In this document: one piece after another, positions 46,749 to 56,735 of the stretch | Layout: each line of letters opens with the position of its first letter | Numbering within the stretch: position 1 is the first letter of the stretch | Assembly (NCBI GenBank): GCA_023375675.1 | Contig: JALQBC010000005.1 | Span: 1,116,001 to 1,180,000, forward strand | Source of the DNA: Cytospora piceicola | Lineage: Eukaryota; Ascomycota; Sordariomycetes; Diaporthales; Cytosporaceae | DNA: 64,000 bases | Direction: 5' to 3' | Program-made: the position numbers and the translations under genes | Notes under the pieces: model-generated | Told to the model about the DNA's origin: nothing | The model's input: only the letters and a program-made list of their open reading frames with translations | The model's database searches: none

Positions 46749-47580
46749 TCACTTGTCCGCCTTGAGCGCATCCGCCTCCTGCCTTGCCTTCTCCAGCAAC
46801 TTCTTCTCCGACTGGATCTTGTCCCTGTACCGCCTCTGCACCTCCTTGTCGTATACGGCCCTCTCCTGCAGCTCCGCCAGCCTCGCCATCTCCTCTTGGT
46901 CCTCGGGCGTCGGCTCCAGCTGCCTCGCGCCCGTCCTCTCCATGAACTGCCTGAGTATGTCCTCCGACCGCACGTTCTTCATGTTGATGGTCACCACCGT
47001 CTCCCCCTCCGCCGGCTCCAGTGCCCGCGCCTTGCCGTCGCTGGACGATTTGATGGTGCCCCACGCGTCCGCGGCCGCGGGCGCCTTGGCGCCGCCGCCG
47101 GCGGCCTGTGCTTGTGCCGCCGCCGGCCTCGCGCTGTCGGAGGGGGTGCGCACGTAGATGCTCAGCGTGGCCGGGCCGTGCTGCTCGCGCGTCCGGTTGA
47201 CGACCATGGGGACCTGCGGGTTGTGGTACTTGAGCCGCGGGAGGTGGTCCCGCCAGAAATTCCGCGAGCCGTAGTGCCCGTCGTCCCACTTGTGCGCGAA
47301 CTCCATGTGGATCTTGGTCACGTTCGGGGGGAGTTTTGCCGCGCCGGGTCCGTTTCGTACGTTCATGAGCTGTGTCGCGCGGGGGCTCCCTGTTAGTTGT
47401 CTGAGAGGAAGGGCTTCCGGTCCGGTCAATTGTTAGAGTCGCCCGGGCGGAGAGGTACTCACTTGCTGCGAAGGGGAGGGTTCGTTAGCTGTCGCATTCA
47501 AATCACATGGGCCCGGAGGGGGGTGTGAAGAGCAAACTTACTGTTTTCAGGTTGTTTAACCGCTTCCCTATTGCCGACAT
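46749..47580 (-). CDS. Mitochondrial ribosomal protein, L51/S25/CI-B8 domain
   Basis: Exons are 47580-47542, a proposed 3-base exon 47465-47463, and 47369-46749, giving 220 residues. The start MSAIGKRLNNLKT is followed by Q (microexon) and LMNVRNGPGAAKLPPNVT. The thioredoxin-like L51/S25/CI-B8 domain occupies residues 10 to about 100 (HMEFAHKWDDGHYGSRNFWR, LKYHNPQVPMVVNRT). A linker rich in Ala and Gly and a charged C-terminal helix (EKKLLEKARQEADALKADK) follow. Members are mitoribosome proteins (mL61/Mrp49, mL43, mS25) or the complex I B8 subunit. The MxNVRNGPGA start and size suggest a mitoribosome protein such as mL61, but I leave the symbol blank. Head to head with GEP3. Confidence 0.8.
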
Positions 47581-47886
47581 CTTGTATGGTGTGTGTGAGC
47601 CAGAGGCTCGGTTATGAGGGAAAGATAGAGGGTATGAGGAACAGTCGTCGTGCAATTACCGTCAATGTCGCGATGTCGATCACACTGCTTGCTCAACCTC
47701 GAAAATTCACGTCGTTGAAGCCGACACGGCCAATTGAGAATATTGCCGCCGCGGCAGCGGACCCCTGTATATCTGCTTATCGCGCGGCTGGCAACGCTTA
47801 TCGGAACTCATGGGTAACAAAAAGTTCCGCTGGGCTTCTTTTTCCTGCCTCGCGCCCCGACGTAGCAAACAAGCCATTGGGACGCC
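47581..47886. promoter_or_regulatory. Bidirectional promoter, mitoribosomal protein and GEP3
   Basis: 306 bases between the start codons of two mitochondrial-translation genes. Two CTTATCG elements (47773 and 47798) flank GCGCGGCTGGC. This is tight spacing for this genome, so shared control is plausible. Confidence 0.5.
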
Positions 47887-50274
47887 ATGAGACCCGGCAG
47901 GAAGCAGATTTCGTGCTCACGACTGCTACGGAACGCCTTGAATATTGACCATGGCAGTCAGGTAGCTTCCAGCTTACCACTCTACCTGTGCCCCGCCGCA
48001 GCTAGAGCTTGCTCCTCCGCCTCCCGCCCAAGTCGATCTACGAATTCAGCCGCGCCGAAACACCGATTCCTTCCACTACGACAGACTCGAACTCTTCACG
48101 CGGAGAACGCGGAAGATGCACAGAAGTCAGAGAATATAGAGAGCGCAGAGCCTGCAGATCTCGCACGGGATGCGGAGCACGTAAAATCTGCAGCGAAATC
48201 AGAGCCTACAGAGAATCCGGAGCCTACAGAAAACCTAGAGACTGTAGATGCTCTAGAGCCTGAAGATCGTGCCAATCCTGCGAAGAACCTGGAGCCTATA
48301 GAAGTTCTGGAGTATGTAAAGCACCCAAAGCTTGCAGAGCACTCAGAGGACGCGGCTGCGCAAGGAACTGTCTCCGCACAGCTTACGCCGACCCGGAAAC
48401 TGCCTGTCCAATGTGCCGGATGTGGTGCGCTGTCACAAACGGCGGTTCCTGATGAAGCGGGCCACTTCAGTCTGGACCGGAAAGCCGTGAGATCTTATTT
48501 GGGCCTGTTGGAGGAAGAGCCGCGGCGCCGCACCGAAAGCGATGTTGTGCAGGATGCCCTGCGGAGTCGGGGCGCTGTGCTGGAGGACATGGGCCTCACC
48601 CCTGAGGCGCTCGAGCTGCCTGAGCGTCCTAAAGCAGGGCAGGCACAGGAGTCGGATGTGCCACTTTGCGACCGGTGCCACAACCTGATCCATCACCACA
48701 CCGGAAACCCGATTTACCATCCTACAATCGAGGCGATTCGCGAGACCATCGAAGAGTCGCCGTACAAGTACAACCATGTCTACCACGTTCTCGACGCGGC
48801 CGACTTCCCGATGTCGCTCCTCCCCAAGGTCCACCAGCTGTTAGACCTGATGCCGCTGCGGACCAAGAACCGCCGTGCCATGACCGGCAAGTTCTTTAAG
48901 GGAAAGAAGACGGAAATGAGCTTCATCATAACCAGGTCTGATCTCTTGGCGCCCAAGAAGGAACAAGTGGACAGGATGATGGCCACCCTCGTCGAAATCC
49001 TGAGGAACGCGCTCCCTCGAGACTCGAGGGATGTGCGGCTGGGGAATGTGAGGTGTGTGAGCGCCAAGAGAAGCTGGTGGACCAAGGAGGTCAAGGAGGA
49101 CATCTGGAAGAGAGGAGGGGCTGGCTGGATGGTGGGCAAAGTAAATGTCGGCAAGAGCCAGCTTTTCAACGCGGTGTTCCCCAAGGGGCGAATGGATTGG
49201 CAGGAGTCCAAGCATGACATCTCAGTGACTGTTCAACCACGAGACCCGGTTCCGACAAAAACGGTAGTCTCTGGGACTCGTGAATACAGGAGCCTTGCCG
49301 AGGCGGTACTGCCAGAAATCGACGACCTTGAAGAGGACTCACTACTACCGCCGCCACTGAAGGAGACGAATTTCCCACAAATGCCCGTCGTTTCCTCCTT
49401 GGCTGGGACGACGGCGTCTCCTATCAGGATCCCATTCGGAGGAGGCAAGGGCGAGCTGATCGACTTGCCTGGACTTGAACGGAGCGACCTGGAGTCCTAT
49501 GTTCGCGAAGAGCACCGGCAATCGCTGATAATGAAGCAACGCATGGCCCCCGAACAGCAGGTCGTCAAGCCTGGACAGTCCCTCTTGATTGGTGGCTTGA
49601 TCAGGATCACGCCCCAGACTCCCGACCTCATCTTCCTTGCCTACGCCTTCACGCCGATCGAACCGCATCTGACCGGAACCCAGAAGGCCACCGAGATCCA
49701 GAACCAGACCACGGGCATCAACATCGACAACATAGGCATCCCAGGAATAGGCGAGAAGATCAAGCATGCCGGGTCGTTCCCGCTCAGGTGGGACGTGACC
49801 AAGGCGCGGGCCGGCCCCATCACCCGGAGGGACGCCGTGGGGATGAAAGTCGACAATCTCCCATACCGCGTCCTCTCGCTCGACCTCCTCATCGAGGGCT
49901 GCGGCTGGGTTGAGATCACCGCGCAGGTCAGGGCAAAGCATCTGTTCGCCCCCGTGGCAGCGCCCAAGCCGAAACCGTCCCGCGCGAAGAAGAACGCGTA
50001 CGGAGATGAGATCCTGCAAGAGCTAGACCTGTCCGCGCCGGGCCCGGAGAGGGAGAATGCTGGGGATACCTGGGATGAGGAGGCTGAGCCCAACTGGCCG
50101 GTCGTGGATGTTTACTCCCCAGAGGGCCGCTTCATCGGGTGTCGACCACCTCTGAACGCCTGGCTTTACAACAAGGTCCGGAAGACGCGTGAGACGAGCA
50201 AGAAACGGCCGAGGAAGAGTATGACGGGGGCGAAGCAGAGGGAGAAGGGGGCCAGGAGGGCCAGAGCCGATTAG
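47887..50274 (+). CDS. GEP3: GEP3/MTG3, circularly permuted mitochondrial GTPase
   Basis: Gep3 (YqeH/NOA1 family) is a mitochondrial GTPase needed for small-subunit rRNA maturation and ribosome assembly. A single exon gives 795 residues. The basic N-terminus (MRPGRKQISCSRLLRNALN) is a likely import signal. Residues about 75-150 are an acidic low-complexity stretch with a recurring Glu-Pro-Thr-Glu-Asn phrase, probably species-specific. A zinc site follows: CAGCGALSQ near 176 and CDRCHNLIHHH near 260. The GTPase motifs are in permuted order: G4 TRSD near 350, G5 SAK near 390, G1 GKVNVGKS at 416-424, G3 DLPG near 526. The C-terminus is a basic tail. The frame is uninterrupted and the length fits. 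Confidence 0.9.
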   Translation: MRPGRKQISCSRLLRNALNIDHGSQVASSLPLYLCPAAARACSSASRPSRSTNSAAPKHRFLPLRQTRTLHAENAEDAQKSENIESAEPADLARDAEHVKSAAKSEPTENPEPTENLETVDALEPEDRANPAKNLEPIEVLEYVKHPKLAEHSEDAAAQGTVSAQLTPTRKLPVQCAGCGALSQTAVPDEAGHFSLDRKAVRSYLGLLEEEPRRRTESDVVQDALRSRGAVLEDMGLTPEALELPERPKAGQAQESDVPLCDRCHNLIHHHTGNPIYHPTIEAIRETIEESPYKYNHVYHVLDAADFPMSLLPKVHQLLDLMPLRTKNRRAMTGKFFKGKKTEMSFIITRSDLLAPKKEQVDRMMATLVEILRNALPRDSRDVRLGNVRCVSAKRSWWTKEVKEDIWKRGGAGWMVGKVNVGKSQLFNAVFPKGRMDWQESKHDISVTVQPRDPVPTKTVVSGTREYRSLAEAVLPEIDDLEEDSLLPPPLKETNFPQMPVVSSLAGTTASPIRIPFGGGKGELIDLPGLERSDLESYVREEHRQSLIMKQRMAPEQQVVKPGQSLLIGGLIRITPQTPDLIFLAYAFTPIEPHLTGTQKATEIQNQTTGINIDNIGIPGIGEKIKHAGSFPLRWDVTKARAGPITRRDAVGMKVDNLPYRVLSLDLLIEGCGWVEITAQVRAKHLFAPVAAPKPKPSRAKKNAYGDEILQELDLSAPGPERENAGDTWDEEAEPNWPVVDVYSPEGRFIGCRPPLNAWLYNKVRKTRETSKKRPRKSMTGAKQREKGARRARAD

Positions 50275-50908
50275 GCACAAGAAGCCCAGGTGGATCTTCG
50301 ATATGACATATCATACACAATAGTTAAAGACATTTTTGAAACTCACCACTCAATCGCACACAAAGCAGTTTCTGAAAGCCTTGTACATCTGGTGTGGATA
50401 TGCTGGCGTCCACGTGGACAAATTGGTGTGAGGCTTGCAGCCCATTGTACTGTAGTATGAGGCTCAGGCACCCAGGCGTCAGGGTCCTGAAGCTACCCCA
50501 CTATAACACATGGTTATGGCTGCTGCCGGCCCTAAAGGGCGGGATGACGCGGGGGGCGAAATCTTCCGGGCGGCCTGGGCCCCGCTGACAATTGTACAAA
50601 GAACCCGGAGCCGGCCCTGGGCATTTCCAACGTCAGCAACCTGAGCCCAACCCTTCCGAAATCTGTTTATAATCTTCAAACCGTGCTTATATTCACCGCC
50701 CAAAGTCTTTTTGAACTTGAAGGACCATAGAACAGTCCTCTCTCTCCTGCCTACTGTTGCAACTGTCCTTCGAAGATCTATTATTCCTGCGAACGAACGA
50801 CAGAGACGCTGAAAACATAGTCACCCGACGACAGACACTGTACGAGGACCGCCACCATCCCAGCCTTGCCGGGTAGTCAGCCTGCCAGCCAGAGAAACAA
50901 GAGGCAGC
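50275..50908. promoter_or_regulatory. YPI1 upstream region
   Basis: 634 bases between GEP3 and YPI1, pyrimidine-rich in places (CTCTCTCTCCTGCC near 50738). No further feature. Confidence 0.4.
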
Positions 50909-51539
50909 ATGGCCCAGCAGCAAGAGACGCGCGGAGGCGACGCCGGGGTGCAGAGCAGCCGCACCGCAGATGTGCCCACAGGCTCGCGGACGCAGACGGA
51001 GCCGCAGGCGGAGCCGCAGGCGCCCATACTGCGGCTGCGCGGCGCGCAGAGGAACCGGGGCCCAAGGGTGCAGTGGGCCGAAGGCGTGGTGGACAACGAG
51101 GGGATGGGGAAGAAGTCGTCCAAGGGTGTGTCTCTGCCTCGTCCCGAGCGCTCTCCGCGTCCGCTACGACGCCGTCTGCCGTTCTGAAATCTTTTTTTGT
51201 CATTTTTTTACTGACCGGGGCTCACATGTCTTTCTAGTCTGCTGCATCTACCACCGCCCCAAGGGCGTAGACGAATCCAGCGATGAGTCCTCCTCCGACT
51301 CATCGTCGTCATCATCATCCGACGACTACGACTCGGACGCGGGCGAGGGGCCCTCGAAGCACGCGCGCGGGGACGGGGACGGGAAGGGCTGTGGGCACAA
51401 GCACGGCCGTGGGCGGGGGAGGGGGGGCGACGGGCCGAAGAAGGCGAGGAAGCGCAGCCCGAACGCGTACGAGAAGGTGCCCAAGCCGAAACCCAGGGAC
51501 GGGGGTGCCGGCGGCTCCGGCCCCATCGGGACGGGGTGA
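50909..51539 (+). CDS. YPI1: YPI1, type 1 protein phosphatase regulator
   Basis: Ypi1 (human PPP1R11/inhibitor-3) binds and regulates PP1/Glc7, mainly in the nucleus. Two exons, 50909-51125 and 51238-51539, encode 172 residues. The family core spans the intron: LRLRGAQRNRGPRVQWAEG, then VVDNEGMGKKSSK joined to VCCIYHRP. The PP1-binding RVxF-type motif is RVQW. After it come an acidic serine run (about 13 Ser and Asp), a Gly/Lys/Arg stretch (KHGRGRGRGGDGPKKARKR) likely to carry a nuclear signal, and a Gly/Pro end. The intron (GTGTGT to TTTCTAG, 112 bases) makes K-V-C-C in frame. Confidence 0.93.
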
Positions 51540-53265
51540 GGGCCCGGTTGGAGAAGAAGCAGGATCCGGTTGGTTTTCTTATCCTCGTTGGTGTGGTGAA
51601 GATGGTCCGGCACTACGAGAGGGGGGAGGTCTGGGAGCCGCTTCGCACGTGTTGATTATATTTTGATACCCCCCACCCCTGATACAGCGGTCTCATTTTC
51701 CTGAACTGGTTTCGAAATCTTTTTCCCTCCCCGGCAATCAGGGCAGAACCAGAACGTCGATCCTTTTTGGGGGTCCAGAATAGGCCTTTGGAAGAGACGA
51801 ATGAAGACTCGCCCTTGGACCACTCAAAAGAGACCACCCAGAAGAGGCTAGATGACAGCAGCATACCCACGACGCGTGCTATTGCTGTACTCGCAGATAC
51901 GACTGCGGATAGAGAAGACATACAGAGCTTTACAGCGCTGGATTCTTAGGACTGTGTAAGTCCGACGATGGTCCCGGCCTTCCCCTGGGGGCGGCCATGA
52001 GTTGGCAGCTATCTTTCCCGGACTTCGTACCATCGGAAGTTTTGGCTACACAAGTGCCAGCCCAACTTCTATCCAAGAGGCTGGCCGTACTGGCAGCAAC
52101 GTCAAAGACTACTATCTACCATAACAGAAACCCATGTCTGATTAGCCTCACACGCACATGGCTGAAGAGGAGCCACGCGCATAACCTCGGTCGTGCTACA
52201 CCTAGTACGCAACCATGACACTGTACGACGCGAGATCTCTTGGTGCCCTGGACCTCTGGGCGTCTTACCTGGCGGCCCCTGCGGCCCTGGCACCCTGCCG
52301 GCCCAAGGTGGGTGGCCTGGGCGCCCCCCCCCCTGGGCGGATCTAAGAGAATTGAAGGTTCTGACATGTCTCAGGCGACAGACATGTCGTGGCAGTTCCC
52401 TGCAGGCCAGATCGGCAGCAGCCGAGTCGTGACGTCGCACCGGGGACGTGGGTGATCCCATCAATGATATATATGCCTGGGGACTCGTGGAGGCTGTGGC
52501 TGGACTGGGTGGTCAGATGGGCTGCAAGGGGGGAGGGGGGGGTAGATCGACTGGGCCGCGGGGGAGAAACCCGGAAGTTTATTTTGTGTATGACGGCGGC
52601 GTGTGCCACGATAGCTTTGTCCCACGATGGTTGGGGGGGCAGGCTTACCTTACTCACTTCATTCAGCCACATGGCCTCATATTGGCAGGGGATCCGAACT
52701 GATTACATGGAACCCAAATGAGTCGGATGAACTAGGAGGGTAGAGCCGGTGTCAGTACAGATCCTTACGTGCATTGGTGCCACAAGGGACCAGTCTACGT
52801 AATATATTATATAGCATGGAGGCTCGACCATGGACGCATATATAAAGAGAACATCGTGCCAAGAGCGTATCGGGCCGTTGGTGACATTTGTTTGACCCTT
52901 GCTTGGTCGCACGAGAGAGGTGCACAACATCGCGCCGTCGGAATCTCACATACATACCGCACACACTGACAGGTCAACATGGCAGCTGAAACTGTGCCAC
53001 CTCATTGGCATTATTGTCCTCCCGTTGACAAGCCTGACGCCGCGCGCCGCCGCCAGCGCCGCGTTGCCTTTTGTCAAACACACCGGAACGCCTCCGGGCA
53101 CGAACCGCGATACGCAACCCGCCTTGCCAAACGTTGCTTCTCTTCTGCATCGGGGTCTTTTTTCTTTCTTTCTATGACTCCGAAATGGACTTTCGATCCG
53201 GTGGGGTGAACTCCCACTGTTTTGGAGAAACGAGGCTGGCGTCTAGGCGTGCCCAGGTGTGTTGG

Positions 53266-53292
53266 TTGGACTGGACTGGACTGGACTGGACC
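53266..53292. repeat. GGACT pentanucleotide repeat
   Basis: Five copies of GGACT in tandem (GGACTGGACTGGACTGGACT and flanks). Confidence 0.85.
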
Positions 53293-53561
53293 ACACACAA
53301 TACACAGTACACGGATATTTACCTACCTACCGAGGTACCTAGGTAGGTACTTGGTACATCTGTTAAGTATAATAAGATTGATGTGCCCAAGGCCGTTTAT
53401 GATGTGGGGACTGTGGTGCTGCTGCTGGCCGGCGGGGCCCAGATGCAGAGGCCATCGCATTTAGATGTCTGATCGCGAGATCACCACAGCTCTCTCGAAA
53501 GTGGCATCCCGTCATTTATGTGACACGAGCCGCATCCTGCCCACAGACGATTCCACCTCTC

Positions 53562-53582
53562 TCACACACGCACACACACACA
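53562..53582. repeat. CA dinucleotide repeat
   Basis: CACACACG followed by CACACACACACA within a pyrimidine-rich stretch. Confidence 0.8.
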
Positions 53583-54002
53583 TTCTCTCTCCCTATCTTA
53601 CCCCCTCCCCTTCTCTTTATCTCCGTGTCTTTTTTGCCATTTTCCCGGACTGGGATCCCGGAGGATTTCCAATACAATACCATTCTTATGGCAGGGGTTT
53701 ATTCACTAATGCCCATCCCGCCCCTTCCGTATTCTCAAAATAATAAGAAATGAGATGCGGTGGATAGAATTGCAAAAATAGAACCGAGGAGAAAGTGCCG
53801 TACATGAGATAGACATCAATTGATGATCCATCCGCAGGTGCTAGGGCGGCATCTGGCAGGTGCGCTCCTCTTTTTCCTCCTGCGGTTATATTTTCCTTTT
53901 GTTTACCCCTGAAGCTGGCGCGGGATTTGACGTGGGTGGTATCGGGAGATGGCACTGGGGGGTGAAAAGGGGGAAATATGGAGGTACCTAGGTAGTATTT
54001 GT

Positions 54003-54038
54003 CTATGTATGTATGTGTGTATGCATGTATGTATGTAG
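54003..54038. repeat. TATG tetranucleotide repeat
   Basis: Imperfect TATG/TGTG units. A similar repeat lies 300 bases to the right. Confidence 0.8.
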
Positions 54039-54056
54039 TGTACAAGCGGGCGTGGG

Positions 54057-54090
54057 TTTTTTTTCTTGTTTTTGTTTTTGTTTTTGTTTT
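54057..54090. repeat. GTTTTT repeat
   Basis: A T run followed by four units of GTTTTT. Confidence 0.8.
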
Positions 54091-54305
54091 GCAAGCAAGC
54101 TACGTGTTGTTGTCGCAGTGGTGGTAAAGCCGTACCTGGCATCGGGGGTTGGGAGGCAGATTGCGTGCATATGAAACGAGGGATGCTGAATTGCGATGCA
54201 ACAGAGGATAAAGTGGATGTGGCATCCATGCTACCTACTTGTGTAGGTACCTACATCAGACTCCGATCCTGAAGAGGCCATCTGTCTGTCCGTGTACGTG
54301 CTTCA

Positions 54306-54338
54306 GTATGTATGTATGTATGTAAGTATGTAATGTAT
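54306..54338. repeat. TATG tetranucleotide repeat
   Basis: TATG repeated about six times with one AAG interruption. Confidence 0.8.
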
Positions 54339-55032
54339 CTGGCCGGCCGCTGCTCCGGCCGAGCAAAGACCGTCAGTTCAACACAACGGCTGGAAAAAGA
54401 AAAGAAAGAAAGAAAAAAAAGCTATGACTATCGCTGTATTGTTGTTTATTATAGTGAGCGTCCTGATCGTAGGTCGGCAAAGCTGGTCTGCAATTAGACT
54501 TTGGTACCGCTGTGTCACAATAAATGGAGGGAGTCTGGAAATTCGGCATCTTTTTTGTCTTCTTTTTCTTGAACATCAGAACCTCAGGTCCCCATCTGGA
54601 TCGGCCGTGGAAGCGATCGACAGATCAATTTCCACGCTGGGCCGTGTGGCCGTCCACCCCGGACCGCTTATATACAATACAAGGTACGCCCGTACAGTAC
54701 TGTGTACTTCACTTGCCCTTCCTGGAGCTCTGCAGTAGCGGCGCTGTGTGGTATTCGTATCCTCCGATCCCCCAATCCGTTTCTGTGGTGTTTGAGAAAA
54801 GTCCTGCCATTTGTGGTGCTAGGTCAAGACTTCGGCTTTGTATCCCAGATAGATAAATCTCTTGCACAATTACCTGTGCCCCAAGAAGAAGGGGTTTCTT
54901 GCTCATAATCCCGACTCTCAAGGGTACCTAGGTAGTGAGTGATACGATGTCTGTAAGGACGTTGTTATGGTGAGTGAAAGATTCCCAATTGGGATGGCTG
55001 GATGAGAAATGCCCAGGTGCTGTTTTCACCAG

Positions 55033-55070
55033 GACAAGACAGCACAAGACAAGACAAGACAAGACAAGAC
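55033..55070. repeat. ACAAG pentanucleotide repeat
   Basis: Six copies of ACAAG/GACAA with one GC interruption at the left. Confidence 0.85.
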
Positions 55071-55105
55071 AGTCTGGCAGGTCTGGCTTGAAAGCGCCAA
55101 CCCCT

Positions 55106-55238
55106 TGAAATACCTAGGTAGGTGTGTGTCAACCTTAGGCTTGAGTTGACTTACACCAGACTGGAAGTATCCAGGTACCCAGGTACCTTAGGTACCTAGG
55201 TTCCAGGTTGGTACATAGTCAGGTAAGTACCTAGGTAC
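55106..55238. repeat. Cluster of CCTAGGTA palindromes
   Basis: At least five ACCTAGGTA or close variants (TACCCAGGTACC, ACCTTAGGTACC) occur within 130 bases, the densest cluster in the window. Confidence 0.75.
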
Positions 55239-55630
55239 CCGATCCTCGATATCCTTTCCCTTATTTCACTGAAAATGGGTGTGCAGGAGGGAGTGTAGGC
55301 GTGCAGGCATGCAGGTGGGCTTGAGGCCTTAGGGCCTTAGTGCCTTGGGACTCGATTGGGTTTCAAATCGCTCCCCTACATCGGATGGATAATCAACAAC
55401 TCGTATCTCCCCTCCCAATATGTGCATTATTGTTTTGTCCCATGTTGTCCACACTCCTGATGAACAGGTGGGTGTGTGTGGGATATGAGAGATACTGCTG
55501 TACCCAGTTCTGCCAATAAGTGAACAACTCTGGACAATCCATATTTGTGAGTGGGGCTGGAAGTAGCCGAGACGAATGATCAGCTCATTGTTCAACTTCA
55601 ACAAGTGGATGGGGTTCCTAACCTACTGTA

Positions 55631-55669
55631 AGGTCCCAGGGTCCCAGGGTCCCAGAGTCCCAGGGTCCC
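55631..55669. repeat. GTCCCAG heptanucleotide repeat
   Basis: Five units of GTCCCAG(G) with one change. Confidence 0.85.
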
Positions 55670-55753
55670 TGAGTCTCCCCCCGTAATCTGCACTCCACCG
55701 TTTCCAAGCTTCTCCGACCGTGCACACATATGTGCCTGATGATGTTCCCTCCT

Positions 55754-55784
55754 GTCCTCCAGTCCTCCAGTCCTCCAGTCCTCC
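55754..55784. repeat. AGTCCTCC octanucleotide repeat
   Basis: Three and a half units of AGTCCTCC. Confidence 0.85.
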
Positions 55785-56680
55785 ACCGCTCCAGGCCCCC
55801 AGGGACCCAGGATTACTGGGACCCAGGGAACATGTTGACCTGTCACCCACCAAAACCACCCCTGGCATCCAGGCACCTCAAGCACCCGGAAACCCACAGA
55901 ACCACACACCAAGAGGGACCTAGGTACCTAGGTATGTACCTTACCTACCTAGCCAAGTACCCAGGTACACATTACCTTACTCCGTACGGGGTACTACTAT
56001 TCGCTTCGCTGGGAAGCTCCTCTCCTCATCCTACACATCAGATTTGTGCTGCCCTCATCAAGTGCTGTCGTCCTATCCAATCCCTTTCTACCTCCTTTTG
56101 ACTGCATCTCTTTCTATTTTTTCCTCTAATTTTTTGTTTATACCTTGTCTACAGTAGAAAGGCTTGTTTGCAGTTGCAATTGGCAGGTTTACTGTTTCTG
56201 ACTCTCTTGAGGGTTTTCTCAATTCGCGTCTCCAACCAAAGTAACTACTACTACTAGCTTGCTACCCCTGATACATACTCCTAGGTCGGGCGAAGCTCTT
56301 ATCATCTGGGGTTCCATTTGCGCCGAAGCGGAGAGAATTCCCAGGGACTTCCCTCCTCAACCTTCCCACCAGACCTATCCCAACTTGTTTGCCGCCGACC
56401 TGATCCTATACTCCTCGAGTCGTCATTACCCAATTACAACAGCCTCTAACTCCTGTCCGACCCATCCATTCGCATAACTGTTCAAGGAGGCCAAGATAAA
56501 AAAGACTCACCCCTCCAGTCCAGCCGCCTAGAGACAAGGTCCACCTAGCAACCGATCGATCGTCCTAAGCTGCTCGACAACAGCGCAACAGCTACCCACT
56601 ACCACCCACCAGGGCTGATTCTGTCAGCTCCATCGCGCCCCAGCATTGGGGGCCTGACCTTAACATCTTCTGCACGGCCA

Positions 56681-56706
56681 ATGACCCAATGAAGGAGTGC
56701 AATTGA
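56681..56706 (+). promoter_or_regulatory. Two overlapping upstream ORFs before the DENN gene
   Basis: ATG ACC CAA TGA (56681-56692) and ATGAAGGAGTGCAATTGA (56689-56706) overlap and end 29 bases before the main start at 56736. If the mRNA begins upstream they would be scanned first. Confidence 0.45.
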
Positions 56707-56735
56707 TAGGAAGCGTGAGATAGAAGACCAGTGCC

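Larger units (their letters stand above)
51540..56735. other. 5.2 kb gene-poor region rich in simple repeats
   Basis: The longest gap in the window. It holds at least eight simple repeats, several clusters of CCTAGGTA palindromes (53326-53355, 53984-53998, 54922-54936, 55106-55238, 55918-55968) and homopolymer runs. Short frames occur on both strands, but none shows a domain, and most are built from repeats. The right end, about 56040-56735, is CT-rich and probably forms the 5' leader and promoter of the DENN gene. Confidence 0.45.

Noticed and set aside
46708..47289. 193-codon minus-strand frame
   Set aside because: It is a shifted-frame shadow of the mitochondrial ribosomal protein exon, full of Gly/Arg from GC-rich codons.
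51283..51666. 127-codon plus-strand frame over YPI1 exon 2
   Set aside because: An alternative frame of the YPI1 exon made of Arg/Gly/Pro shadow codons.
55631..55784. Regular short repeats that could suggest a CRISPR-like array
   Set aside because: Units are 7-8 bases without unique spacers, in a eukaryotic genome; they are microsatellites.
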